The notes under the pieces were generated by a model. That model was not told where the DNA came from, did no database searches, and was given only the letters and a program-made list of their open reading frames with translations. Positions 9,235 through 18,102 of a stretch of DNA of 38,852 bases are shown one piece after another; the stretch's first letter is position 1; every line of letters begins with the position of its first letter. This DNA is from Treponema sp. (GTDB lineage: Bacteria > Spirochaetota > Spirochaetia > Treponematales > Breznakiellaceae), in contig JAISSH010000117.1 of assembly GCA_031273265.1 (NCBI GenBank), positions 1-38,852 on the forward strand, written 5' to 3'. The position numbers and the translations under genes were made by a program.

Positions 9235-10249
9235 ACAAAGGTTGTTCTATTGGTATAGACCGCAGTTGAATATCTCCTTGCACAGTACAGGAAGAATGTG
9301 GCTGGTAGCGGGATGCGCCATGCTTTGCGTGATACAGTCGGCTTTCACGGACAATGGACAGTCCCTTTTTATCGCGCTTATCACGCTCTTTACCGCGTTA
9401 TTGACGGAGTTTTTACTGACATGGCGCGTTAGCCGCTTCTCCAAAATCACGGACGGCAGTACCGCGGCTTCCGCGATGATTCTTGTCTTATTACTGCCAA
9501 ATCAAATTCATCCTGTTTACGCGGCGTTAGGCGCCGCTTTTGCGGTAACGGTAGTAAAGTACAGTTTTGGCGGTCTTGGGGCAAATTGGCTTAATCCCGC
9601 GCTTGGAGGCTGGCTTTTTATCCGTTTCTCGTGGTCTGCCGCGTTCACAGACGCTCTTTCAACTCAGCCTTCAATCGCGGAGCTTGCTTCTGCCGCCGAT
9701 ATAAGCGACATAGATAATTCCGTTACCGCGTTTTTTAACGATTCGGTTTTCAACATCGCCGGCGTTCAGCTTCCGTCTGGTTATATCGATCTTCTTTTTT
9801 CAAATAATCCGGGCTTAATTACCGATAGAGGGCTTTTCGCGCTTTTGGCGGGAACTGTCGTTATTACCGCTTTTGGAATTAACCGCGGCTGGGTGCCGCT
9901 GGTCTTTCTGGCTGTGTATGGTTTTTTGATTCGATTTGCAGGAGATTTATCGGGAATTTTCTGGAATGGGGACGTATTGTACGGTCTTTTCTCAGGCGGT
10001 ACTATCGCGGCGGCTTTTATTCTTGCCGCCGAGCCCGCAAGCGGGGCTAAATTATTCCCCGGCATGTTGTTTTCCGTTATTTTGGGCGCTGTTCTCTCAT
10101 GGTTTTTCCGTTATCTTTGCATGGAATATTCCGGCTGCTTTATCGCTCTCGCTCTTGTAAATTGTATGACTCCTCTTATAAAACTTTTTGAAGACAGATT
10201 CTTTATTTCACGCGGCGGACGCAGCGCTGTTCCGGAGAATTATTTATGA
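9227..10249 (+). CDS. rnfD: RnfD-like subunit (NqrB/RnfD family)
   Basis: ITDGSTAASAMILVLLLPNQIHPVYAALGAAFAVTVVKYSFGGLGANWLNPALGGWLF matches the NqrB/RnfD core; 8-bp overlap with rnfC. Confidence 0.85.
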   Translation: MPEQRLFYWYRPQLNISLHSTGRMWLVAGCAMLCVIQSAFTDNGQSLFIALITLFTALLTEFLLTWRVSRFSKITDGSTAASAMILVLLLPNQIHPVYAALGAAFAVTVVKYSFGGLGANWLNPALGGWLFIRFSWSAAFTDALSTQPSIAELASAADISDIDNSVTAFFNDSVFNIAGVQLPSGYIDLLFSNNPGLITDRGLFALLAGTVVITAFGINRGWVPLVFLAVYGFLIRFAGDLSGIFWNGDVLYGLFSGGTIAAAFILAAEPASGAKLFPGMLFSVILGAVLSWFFRYLCMEYSGCFIALALVNCMTPLIKLFEDRFFISRGGRSAVPENYL

Positions 10250-10695
10250 AAAAGAATTTTGATATAAAAGACGCGGCGATTCTCTTCGGATGGATAACGG
10301 GACTTCTGTTTTTAATAGCTTTGATTTGGGTTTTAACGCAGCCGCTTCTTGCGCATAATGTTTTAAGGGCGGTGAACGGTTCATTTATAGCCGCGGGCGA
10401 TTCTCGCCGGGTTTCAGGGTATATTAAAAACAGCGGAAAAAAAACGGAACTTTTTGGTTATTGGTATACAATGTACAACAGTACGGATAAAATGTTTGTG
10501 TTTGCGGTATTCCGAGACGGGATTCTTGTCCCTCTTGGTGCGGTTGTTTCAGATAACGGCAGGGTAGATGATGTAATTCCCCTGAGCGCGCATGCGGTTC
10601 AAGTTTTTGATAAATTGCCGCAAAGCGTTATTCAAATTTATGTTGCGCGGATTGAATCGTCCTCGCCCGCTTACACGGAAGGGAAAAACCAATGA
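10246..10695 (+). CDS. RnfG-like short subunit, divergent
   Basis: One N-terminal TM and a roughly 100-aa extracytoplasmic domain; position between RnfD-like and RnfE-like genes. Assignment is mainly by synteny. Confidence 0.55.
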   Translation: MKKNFDIKDAAILFGWITGLLFLIALIWVLTQPLLAHNVLRAVNGSFIAAGDSRRVSGYIKNSGKKTELFGYWYTMYNSTDKMFVFAVFRDGILVPLGAVVSDNGRVDDVIPLSAHAVQVFDKLPQSVIQIYVARIESSSPAYTEGKNQ

Positions 10696-11357
10696 GTATA
10701 AAAGAACAACATTCTTTTTGGGGTTCCCTTTCTCCGCTGGGAGGATTATCCGGCGCCGGTCTTTTGATTATGTCCAGCGCGCGCCTTTCATGGGCTGTTA
10801 CGACGGCGCTGGGAATATTCTGGGTATACGGGCTTACGTCGTTTGCTTTCTCTTTCCTGTTATCTGAAACGGGAAGGAAGTTCCTGCCCAAGTTGGGAAG
10901 AATTCATATCTTTACCTGCATGGCTTCTTTTTTTGGAAGCGTGTATCTTTTGTTGTTTTGGATACTGTGTCCGTATGCCGCCTATGAAGTTCTTGTTCCG
11001 CTTTTGTTGATTCCGTTATTTTGCTCAGGATCGGGAACGTTTGAACGAATTGTGTCTCTTTCCGATAGCCATACAGCCGACGTTTTCGATCTTATTTCGG
11101 ACGCTGTCTCACAAGCGGCAATTCTGGCGGTACTCCTGATTGTCTTTTCTATAATCAGGGAACCGTTATCATACTGTTCCCTTTCCTTTCCCGGAACTTC
11201 CCAGGGTATGGTTGTAATTATGTATTTTAAGGCGGGTTCTCTTTTCCCGATGGAGATATTCGCGGCTTCCGCCGGAGCGTTGCTGTTATTGGGATATTTC
11301 ATTTGTTTGTATCAGTACAGTAAAAGCGTTTTCTTTCCCGGAGAAGATGAAAAATGA
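10692..11357 (+). CDS. RnfE-like membrane subunit (NqrD/RnfE family), divergent
   Basis: Six-TM-like protein in rnfE position; SFWGSLSPLGGLSGAGLLIMSS aligns loosely with the RnfE N-terminus; 4-bp overlap with upstream gene. Confidence 0.6.
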   Translation: MSIKEQHSFWGSLSPLGGLSGAGLLIMSSARLSWAVTTALGIFWVYGLTSFAFSFLLSETGRKFLPKLGRIHIFTCMASFFGSVYLLLFWILCPYAAYEVLVPLLLIPLFCSGSGTFERIVSLSDSHTADVFDLISDAVSQAAILAVLLIVFSIIREPLSYCSLSFPGTSQGMVVIMYFKAGSLFPMEIFAASAGALLLLGYFICLYQYSKSVFFPGEDEK

Positions 11358-11941
11358 ATCAAATTCCTGTTTTCTTTCTGGTTATTTCTTCCGCGTTTAC
11401 AATGAATCTTGTCTTGCAATGCGGACTTGGAATTAAAGATAACTCCGTGTCGGGGAGAGACGATAACATTTCAATTCTGATAAAAATGGGGATAATATTT
11501 TTAACAGTTTTACTTTTATGGGTTGTTTTTTCTGGAATCTTTTCTTTTATTTCCTCCGGTATTTTTATCTATTTATTGATATTCCCCGTCAGTTCTATGG
11601 TTTATAGCGGTTTGGAGTTTTTATTTTTTACCTATGTGTTGAAACGGGACAGCGGTGATGAATGTTCCCTTGGTTTTCCGGGAGGTATAACCGCCGTGGC
11701 GGTTTTTATCTGCGTTAATCTTGCCAATAGTTTTGGCAAAGCCGCAGCGCTTTCTTTTGGTTTTTCCGCAGGAACGTTTCTTGTTTTTGTTATTCTGGGC
11801 GAAATCCGCCGCAGGGCGGCTTTGGAAGCGGTTCCGCGTTTTCTGCGCGGAAAGCCGCTGGTTTTAATTTCCATGGGACTGCTGTCTCTTGTTTTTTCCA
11901 CGGCGTCCGTATTGTTGTTCAAGATGATTGAGGCAAGGTGA
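11354..11941 (+). CDS. RnfA-like membrane subunit (NqrE/RnfA family), divergent
   Basis: FFLVISSAFTMNLVLQCGLGIKDNSVSGRDD resembles RnfA N-terminus (NNFVLxxFLGICPFLGVS); 4-bp overlap with upstream gene. Confidence 0.6.
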   Translation: MNQIPVFFLVISSAFTMNLVLQCGLGIKDNSVSGRDDNISILIKMGIIFLTVLLLWVVFSGIFSFISSGIFIYLLIFPVSSMVYSGLEFLFFTYVLKRDSGDECSLGFPGGITAVAVFICVNLANSFGKAAALSFGFSAGTFLVFVILGEIRRRAALEAVPRFLRGKPLVLISMGLLSLVFSTASVLLFKMIEAR

Positions 11942-13797
11942 AAGAAGGTCAAAAGATAAATCTGATTCTTGGATCTCATGCCCATGTTCCGTCCGGGGCA
12001 AATGAAAGCGAGTTTGAATATGTATATGAAAATAAAATGCGCCCCTTTGTTTCAAACTTGTACCGTTACTCGAACATTCAGGCGGTGTTGCATTATTCGG
12101 GAGTTTTGCTTTACTGGGTAGAGCGGACGCACCCTGAATTTTTCATGTTAATCGAAGATATGGCGGCGCGAAAACAGGCGGAGATTCTCGGCGGCGGATT
12201 TTATGAGCCTATGCTGCCGTTGATTCCTCTGCAGGACAGAATAGGGCAAATAGAGCTTTTAACCACGTATCTGCGAAAACATTTTGGCAAACGTCCGCTT
12301 GGCTGCTGGATAGCGGGCATGGCGTGGGAACAGAATCTTGCGGCGGCTCTTGCCGCCAGCGACATGAACTATACTTTTTTATCGCAGGAGCAGTTTACTC
12401 AAGCCGGAATGTCAGGCGGAGAGCTTTTTTTTCCGTGCATCAGCGAAGATCAGGGAAAAATTGTAAATGTTTTTCCCGTTTCGCTGTCTGCCGGATCCGT
12501 GTTAGCCGAAAAAAGCCTTTCCGAAGTTTTTCTGGAATTGAAAGACAGCATGGAAAAAGACAGCGCTCTTTCGGCGGACACCACGATCATCTCTGTCTTT
12601 CCGGACAAACCGGCTTGCGGTCAACATGAAGCGCCGGACAGCGCGTGGAATCGTTTTTTTGAAGAGCTTTCTCTTTCTGCGGATTTTATTGAGACTGTTT
12701 TACCGTGGAAAATTCTTAAAACACACAAACCGCAAAAAAAAGCGGCCTTCCCCAATTCATCATCCATCAACAATAATTTTTCTCCGCGCCGTTTCATTAT
12801 CGACACCTGCGAAGCGAGCGGAATTTATTCAAAAATGATTTTTACCAATGTACTTATCAATCAATTGAAAGGAGACAAGTGGCGCAAACAAAGCGCAAGA
12901 GAAGAACTATGGAAGGCGCAGGACTCAAGTTTATTTACTCCGGGGGACGGACTTCGCCGCAATGAATTACGCAAAGCGGCGTACAGTTCCCTGTTACGCG
13001 CCGAGCAGTTGTCCAGAGAAAAGGGCAGATTTGTTTCATCATTGATACAGTACGATTTTGATCTTGACGGCGCGCAGGAATTCCTTTTTCAGGACGCCAG
13101 AATAAACTGTTATATTCAGCCTAAGGGAGCGGGCATATTTGAGCTTGATTATCTTCCCAAGGACTGGAATTATCTTGACTGCGGTTCTTTTGACATCAAC
13201 GGCGTTTTCTCGCGGCGCACAGCTTTCGCGGACGCGCTTGTACCGCCTGAAACTAAAATTGAAAATTTAACGAATGATTTGACGGCGGGAGCGCGGCTCT
13301 GTTTTAACGAACAATTCGAGGCGGTTTCTCAGGATCGCAAGGGTAAATCCATTTTCAAACTGCCCGCACCGGGTAAAGGCGCGCCGTTTGCCGCTGTCGA
13401 AATTAACAAATGTTATTTGCTAAAAAAAGATATTTTAAGCGTAACATATACGCTGAAAAATACGGGCAAGGAAAGGGAAGAATTCCTGCTTGCCGCAGAA
13501 ATTGATTTTTCATTCGCGGGCGAAGGAGATGAGTTTGTCCGTTTCTATAACACGGATTCAAGCGGAAAAGAAACCCCTGCCGAGAAAATAATGAACAATA
13601 CCGAAAACCTTAAAATTCTCGACATTAAAAATGAAGTGCAGATAATCCTTTCTTCGACAAAACCGTTTTCCGGCTGCCTTGTCCCGGCGCACAGCGGTAA
13701 ATTTTATCAGGCAGACAGAATTTTGTCCGTTTTTACCGTTTCTCTGGAACCGGGCGAAACATGGACAAACGAGTTCACATTAAAATTTTCACATTAA
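11938..13797 (+). CDS. GH57-like protein (alpha-amylase/4-alpha-glucanotransferase family), possibly catalytically altered
   Basis: HAHVP (HxHxP-type motif 1), ILGGGFYEPMLPLIPLQDRIGQIE, and a C-terminal beta-rich region similar to DUF1926-type tails; GTG start overlaps the RnfA-like stop. Confidence 0.75.
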   Translation: MKEGQKINLILGSHAHVPSGANESEFEYVYENKMRPFVSNLYRYSNIQAVLHYSGVLLYWVERTHPEFFMLIEDMAARKQAEILGGGFYEPMLPLIPLQDRIGQIELLTTYLRKHFGKRPLGCWIAGMAWEQNLAAALAASDMNYTFLSQEQFTQAGMSGGELFFPCISEDQGKIVNVFPVSLSAGSVLAEKSLSEVFLELKDSMEKDSALSADTTIISVFPDKPACGQHEAPDSAWNRFFEELSLSADFIETVLPWKILKTHKPQKKAAFPNSSSINNNFSPRRFIIDTCEASGIYSKMIFTNVLINQLKGDKWRKQSAREELWKAQDSSLFTPGDGLRRNELRKAAYSSLLRAEQLSREKGRFVSSLIQYDFDLDGAQEFLFQDARINCYIQPKGAGIFELDYLPKDWNYLDCGSFDINGVFSRRTAFADALVPPETKIENLTNDLTAGARLCFNEQFEAVSQDRKGKSIFKLPAPGKGAPFAAVEINKCYLLKKDILSVTYTLKNTGKEREEFLLAAEIDFSFAGEGDEFVRFYNTDSSGKETPAEKIMNNTENLKILDIKNEVQIILSSTKPFSGCLVPAHSGKFYQADRILSVFTVSLEPGETWTNEFTLKFSH

Positions 13798-13818
13798 CTT
13801 GAATGATTAAGTTTTTTT
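13797..13818 (+). terminator. Weak intrinsic-terminator-like hairpin after the GH57-like gene
   Basis: ACTTGA-ATGA-TTAAGT stem-loop (one G-T pair) running into TTTTTTT. Confidence 0.35.
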
Positions 13819-13836
13819 GGTTATCATAATTGTAAT

Positions 13837-16101
13837 ATGAAAAGACGCTTAATTACATCAGCCTTGCCCTATGTCAACAATGTTCCGCATTTGGGCAACC
13901 TTATTCAGGTGCTTTCCGCGGACGCTTTTGCCCGTTTTTGCAGACTGCGCGGTTATGAAACCCTCTATATCTGCGGCACCGATGAATACGGAACCGCTAC
14001 GGAAAACCGCGCCGCTGAAGAAGGCATCAGCCCCAAGGAACTGTGCGACCGCTATCACAAGATTCACGCCGATATTTACAGTTGGTTCAATATCGCCTTT
14101 GATAAATTCGGGCGCACATCCACGCCTATTCAAACCGAAGTAACGCAGGATATTTTTTTGAAGCTGGACAAAGCGGGTTTCATATGCGAAAGGACAATCG
14201 AACAGTTCTACTGCGCGAAATGCGACAGGTTTCTTGCCGACCGTTATATACGCGGCGTTTGCCCCCACTGCGGTTCTCCCGACGCGCGCGGCGATCAATG
14301 CGAGGCGTGTCAGAAATTACTTGATCCAACAGACTTGAAAGAGCCGCAGTGTTCCGCCTGCGGCAGCACACCGTCTTTGAAAAATACAAATCACATGTAC
14401 ATCGACCTTCCCGCGATAAAGGACAAACTTCAGGCGTGGATTAAAACCGCGTCTGTTAATGGTTTCTGGGCGCATAACGCGGTACAGATGACGCAGGCGT
14501 GGATACGGGACGGTCTTAAAGAGCGCGCTATAACGAGGGATTTAAAATGGGGAATTCCCGTGCCAAAACCCGGCTATGAAAAAAAAGTTTTTTATGTGTG
14601 GTTTGACGCGCCGATAGGCTACATTTCCATTACGGGAAATTTGGGCGAGGAAATTATCAATGATAAAAAAGCGGCTAACGGAAAGTTTTTTTCCGACTGG
14701 CGTGAATTTGTAAATTACTGGTGGAAGAAACCAGATGAAGTTGAGCTTTTCCAGTTTATAGGCAAGGACAACATTCCGTTTCACACTGTGATTTTTCCCT
14801 CAAGCCAGTTGGGAAGCGGGGACAACTGGACGATGCTTCATCATATGTCAAGCACGGAGTACCTCAACTATGAAAACGGAAAATTTTCCAAATCCAGAGG
14901 AATCGGCGTATTCGGCACAGACGCTGTGGAGACGGGAATCCCCGCCGATGTTTGGCGTTTCTACATTTTCTACAACCGTCCCGAAACGTCGGACGCCATG
15001 TTTATATGGAAGGATTTTCAGGAGAAAGTAAACGGCGAGCTTATCGGCAATCTGGGAAACCTTGTAAACCGAACGCTCACTTTTGTTACGCGCTACTTTG
15101 ACGGAAAAATTCCCGAAGGAAAGAGCAATCCTGTTTTTTGGGCGGAAGCGGCGCGGCTGGAAAATTCAATAGCCGAAAAACTTGACAGGGCGGAATTACG
15201 AGACGCTTTCAGGGAAATTTTTGAACTTTCCTCATTCGCGAACAAATATTTTCAGGATAACGAACCATGGCGGCTGCGTAATGACAACCCCGAAAAAGCA
15301 AAAGAAGTGATCCGCGATCTTTCCTTTATTGTGCGCGATCTTTCTGTATTGATTGAACCTTATATGCCGCAGGCAGCCGCGAAGATCGCCTCGTTCTTTG
15401 GTTTGAAACACGGAGAATCTCTCGGCTGGAAGGACACCGGCAGGGCAGGGGACATTGGCGGCGGACAGGTAACAAGCGAAGTGCTTTTCGCCAAACTTGA
15501 AGATGAGCAGGTGGAAGCCCTGCGGGAAAAATATTCAGGCAGCCAAAAAGAAAGAGCGGACGCAAAACCGTCTTTTTCTTCCATCATGGATTTACGTGTA
15601 GCAAAGATCGAAAAGATTGAACGGCATCCAAAAGCCGATAAACTCTACATTATAAATCTTGAAGTAGGGGAGGGCGTTACGGGAAACCGCGAGGAGCGGC
15701 AAATTGTTTCCGGTCTTGTTCCGTATTACACTGAGGAACAACTGCTTGGAAAGAAAATCATTGTTGCCTACAACCTGAAACCGGCAAAACTTCGCGGGAT
15801 AGAGTCGCGTGGTATGCTCCTTGCCGCAGGCGACAACAAGGGCATTGGTCAAGACGGGGGGCAAATTGAACGTGTTGAAGTTTTGGATGCCAGCGGCTGT
15901 CCCACAGGAACGCGTCTTTTGCCGGAAGGCGAGGAAGCCGCAGCAGTTTCGGCACAAGTGCCAGCGGAAATAGACATCGACACTTTCTTTTCCCAGCCGA
16001 TTTATGTGAAAAACAACGAAGTTTATTCCGGCGGGAAAAAACTATGTCTGGAAGGAAAACCCGTGCGTACGACCATTATCCCCGAAGGCGAGGTGCATTA
16101 G
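13837..16101 (+). CDS. metG: Methionyl-tRNA synthetase with C-terminal tRNA-binding domain
   Basis: ALPYVNNVPHLGNL (HIGH-type), zinc-knuckle cysteines, KFSKSRG (KMSKS-type), C-terminal EMAP/Trbp111-like domain (LRVAKIEKIERHPKADKLY). Confidence 0.97.
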   Translation: MKRRLITSALPYVNNVPHLGNLIQVLSADAFARFCRLRGYETLYICGTDEYGTATENRAAEEGISPKELCDRYHKIHADIYSWFNIAFDKFGRTSTPIQTEVTQDIFLKLDKAGFICERTIEQFYCAKCDRFLADRYIRGVCPHCGSPDARGDQCEACQKLLDPTDLKEPQCSACGSTPSLKNTNHMYIDLPAIKDKLQAWIKTASVNGFWAHNAVQMTQAWIRDGLKERAITRDLKWGIPVPKPGYEKKVFYVWFDAPIGYISITGNLGEEIINDKKAANGKFFSDWREFVNYWWKKPDEVELFQFIGKDNIPFHTVIFPSSQLGSGDNWTMLHHMSSTEYLNYENGKFSKSRGIGVFGTDAVETGIPADVWRFYIFYNRPETSDAMFIWKDFQEKVNGELIGNLGNLVNRTLTFVTRYFDGKIPEGKSNPVFWAEAARLENSIAEKLDRAELRDAFREIFELSSFANKYFQDNEPWRLRNDNPEKAKEVIRDLSFIVRDLSVLIEPYMPQAAAKIASFFGLKHGESLGWKDTGRAGDIGGGQVTSEVLFAKLEDEQVEALREKYSGSQKERADAKPSFSSIMDLRVAKIEKIERHPKADKLYIINLEVGEGVTGNREERQIVSGLVPYYTEEQLLGKKIIVAYNLKPAKLRGIESRGMLLAAGDNKGIGQDGGQIERVEVLDASGCPTGTRLLPEGEEAAAVSAQVPAEIDIDTFFSQPIYVKNNEVYSGGKKLCLEGKPVRTTIIPEGEVH

Positions 16102-16110
16102 GAAAATTTT

Positions 16111-16207
16111 ACCACGAACCAACACAAACCATCCCGAACCTGTTGTATCATTTCTTTTGTTCGTGTTTGTTCGTGTTTGTTCGTGTTTGTTCGTGCGGTT
16201 CGTGGTT
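16111..16207. repeat. TTCGTG-type intergenic repeat with 10-bp tandem units (TCGTGTTTGT x3 plus partial)
   Basis: ACCACGAACCAACACAAACC at the left pairs imperfectly with GTTCGTGCGGTTCGTGGT at the right; tandem 10-mers at 16161-16190. Confidence 0.8.
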
Positions 16208-16220
16208 AAAAAATAAATTT

Positions 16221-17324
16221 ATGCGTGAATATATAAGGGAAATAATAGAAACTGACCTCGAAGTTTGTGAAACCGCGCCATCTTTTTTGCAATCCGCGAT
16301 GTGGGGGGAATTTAAATCCCGTTTTGGCTGGGATGCTCGCGCTTTTTTGATCGATTTGGGGGACGGGCATGAAAAGACTCCGCTTTTAACCCTTTCGCGC
16401 CGTCTTGCCCCCGGCTTTTCGTTTACCTACGTTCCCTGGGGGCCCGTCCTGCCTGAGGATTTTTCCGCCGAGGATAGAGCCCCTGCTTTGGTGCAAGTTG
16501 CCGCGAAACTAAAACCGCTTCTTGCACATAACGCGGTCTTTATCAGATTTGATCCGCCGTGGTACAATGTGGATAGCGAAGATTTCGCGGCTGTTTCAGA
16601 AAGCGAATCCGCCATGTTGCAAAATGCCGGTTTTCTGCGCGCCGCCGCCGACATCCAACCGCCTGATACCGTGCTTGTAAACCTTGCCCCCTCCTGCGAG
16701 GAAATACTCAGCCTCATGAAACCAAAGTGGCGCTACAATGTTTCGCTTGCGCAGAAAAAAGGCGTGCAGGTAAATACAAGCGGCGCGCAGATTGCGTCAA
16801 ATCCGCAGGAGTTGGAAAATTTTTACACGCTTTTAAAAGAGACAGCGCAGAGGGACGGCATCGCGATACACAGTTTTGACTATTACAAAACGCTTTTTCA
16901 AATATGCGCCGAACAAGGCAAAAACGGCAAAGGGCAAACCTTGCGCCTGTATACCGCAGTCCACGAAGGAGACACGTTAGCCGCCATTGTGGTTTTATTT
17001 CGCAGAGATTTCGCGACCTATCTTTACGGAGCGTCCAGCGGTATTAAGCGCAATTTGATGGCCCCTTACGCCCTTCAATGGAGAGCCATGCAGGACGCGA
17101 AAGAGGCAGGTTGCCAATTTTACGACCTTTTCGGCATACCCCCGAATGAAAACCCCAATCACCCAATGGCAGGGCTTTACCGTTTCAAAACCGGCTTTGG
17201 AGGGCAAATTATTCACCGCTCTGGAAGCTGGGACTACCCGTATAAGAAAGCGGTTTACGCTCTTTTCAATTCTGCTGAAGCTTTCAGAAAAAAATTACGC
17301 GACAGAAAAAAGAAAAGCAGGTAA
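16221..17324 (+). CDS. FemAB-like peptidoglycan interpeptide-bridge aminoacyltransferase (GNAT-fold)
   Basis: FLQSAMWGEFKSRFGW, YVPWGPVL, PKWRYNVSLAQKKGVQV, YLYGASSG, YDLFGIP, GLYRFKTGFGG. The ORF-track N-terminus is translated repeat; ATG 16221 is preferred. Confidence 0.88.
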   Translation: MREYIREIIETDLEVCETAPSFLQSAMWGEFKSRFGWDARAFLIDLGDGHEKTPLLTLSRRLAPGFSFTYVPWGPVLPEDFSAEDRAPALVQVAAKLKPLLAHNAVFIRFDPPWYNVDSEDFAAVSESESAMLQNAGFLRAAADIQPPDTVLVNLAPSCEEILSLMKPKWRYNVSLAQKKGVQVNTSGAQIASNPQELENFYTLLKETAQRDGIAIHSFDYYKTLFQICAEQGKNGKGQTLRLYTAVHEGDTLAAIVVLFRRDFATYLYGASSGIKRNLMAPYALQWRAMQDAKEAGCQFYDLFGIPPNENPNHPMAGLYRFKTGFGGQIIHRSGSWDYPYKKAVYALFNSAEAFRKKLRDRKKKSR

Positions 17325-17339
17325 AGCGGTAAAATGTTT

Positions 17340-18092
17340 TCAAACATATTGTATTACTTTCTCCACAAATAAAATAAATTCTTTTATTTTATCTCGTCTA
17401 TTCATTGTTTTTGTATAATCCCATTCTTCGGCTTCGTCAATTAATTTTTCCCATTCCTTGTATTTTTCTTTTACCCATTTTGCCGAATTCTTTTTATTTT
17501 CCGTCTTTGAATTGAATATTGTGTAAATAATTCTGCAAATATTTAGTACTATATATGATTGATTATGGCTGTTAGACAACCATTCATCGTCATTGATTTT
17601 TGGAATCCATTCTTTGTAAAAATCATTAACGCACGCTCCGATTACATCATCTATGGTAATATTATATTTAATTAAAGTATTAAAATCCTGTCCGTAAATT
17701 GTTTTTCCGTAATTAATCAATAGATAATTATTTATCAGCCATTCGTTGCCGTAAGTTGCCTCATCGTAAAATATTACATTGTAATAGGGGCGCGGTACAA
17801 TCGGGATAGTTTTCTCGCTTAACATATCGACAGGCGTATATGATACTTCAAATCTTTTTGCCCATTTTAAGTTCATTTCATTTAGTTTTCTATGAATACC
17901 CTTTACGGTTTCCAGTTCCGTTTTGTCAAATAATGTTTTTGTTATGACAACCAAATCAATGTCACTGCTTTTTTCGTCAAAACCGCCGTAGGTTAATGAG
18001 CCGAATAAATAAATACCTGTAACATTATCAATTTTTTCCAGTAGATGTTTTTTGTAAATGTCGATAAATTCAAATATTTCTTTTTTATCCAT
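17340..18092 (-). CDS. AadA-like nucleotidyltransferase (DUF4111-type C-terminal domain)
   Basis: GIYLFGSLTYGGFDEKSSDIDLVVIT (GSx10DxD nucleotidyltransferase motif) followed by a helical domain; AT-rich. Confidence 0.7.
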   Translation of the reverse strand: MDKKEIFEFIDIYKKHLLEKIDNVTGIYLFGSLTYGGFDEKSSDIDLVVITKTLFDKTELETVKGIHRKLNEMNLKWAKRFEVSYTPVDMLSEKTIPIVPRPYYNVIFYDEATYGNEWLINNYLLINYGKTIYGQDFNTLIKYNITIDDVIGACVNDFYKEWIPKINDDEWLSNSHNQSYIVLNICRIIYTIFNSKTENKKNSAKWVKEKYKEWEKLIDEAEEWDYTKTMNRRDKIKEFILFVEKVIQYV

Positions 18093-18102
18093 AAATTGCC
18101 AT

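Noticed and set aside
16157-16200. Short tandem repeats as a CRISPR array
   Set aside because: 10-bp units without spacers; no cas genes in the window.
17340-18092. Calling the nucleotidyltransferase an aminoglycoside-resistance gene
   Set aside because: The fold motif is clear but substrate specificity cannot be read from sequence alone.
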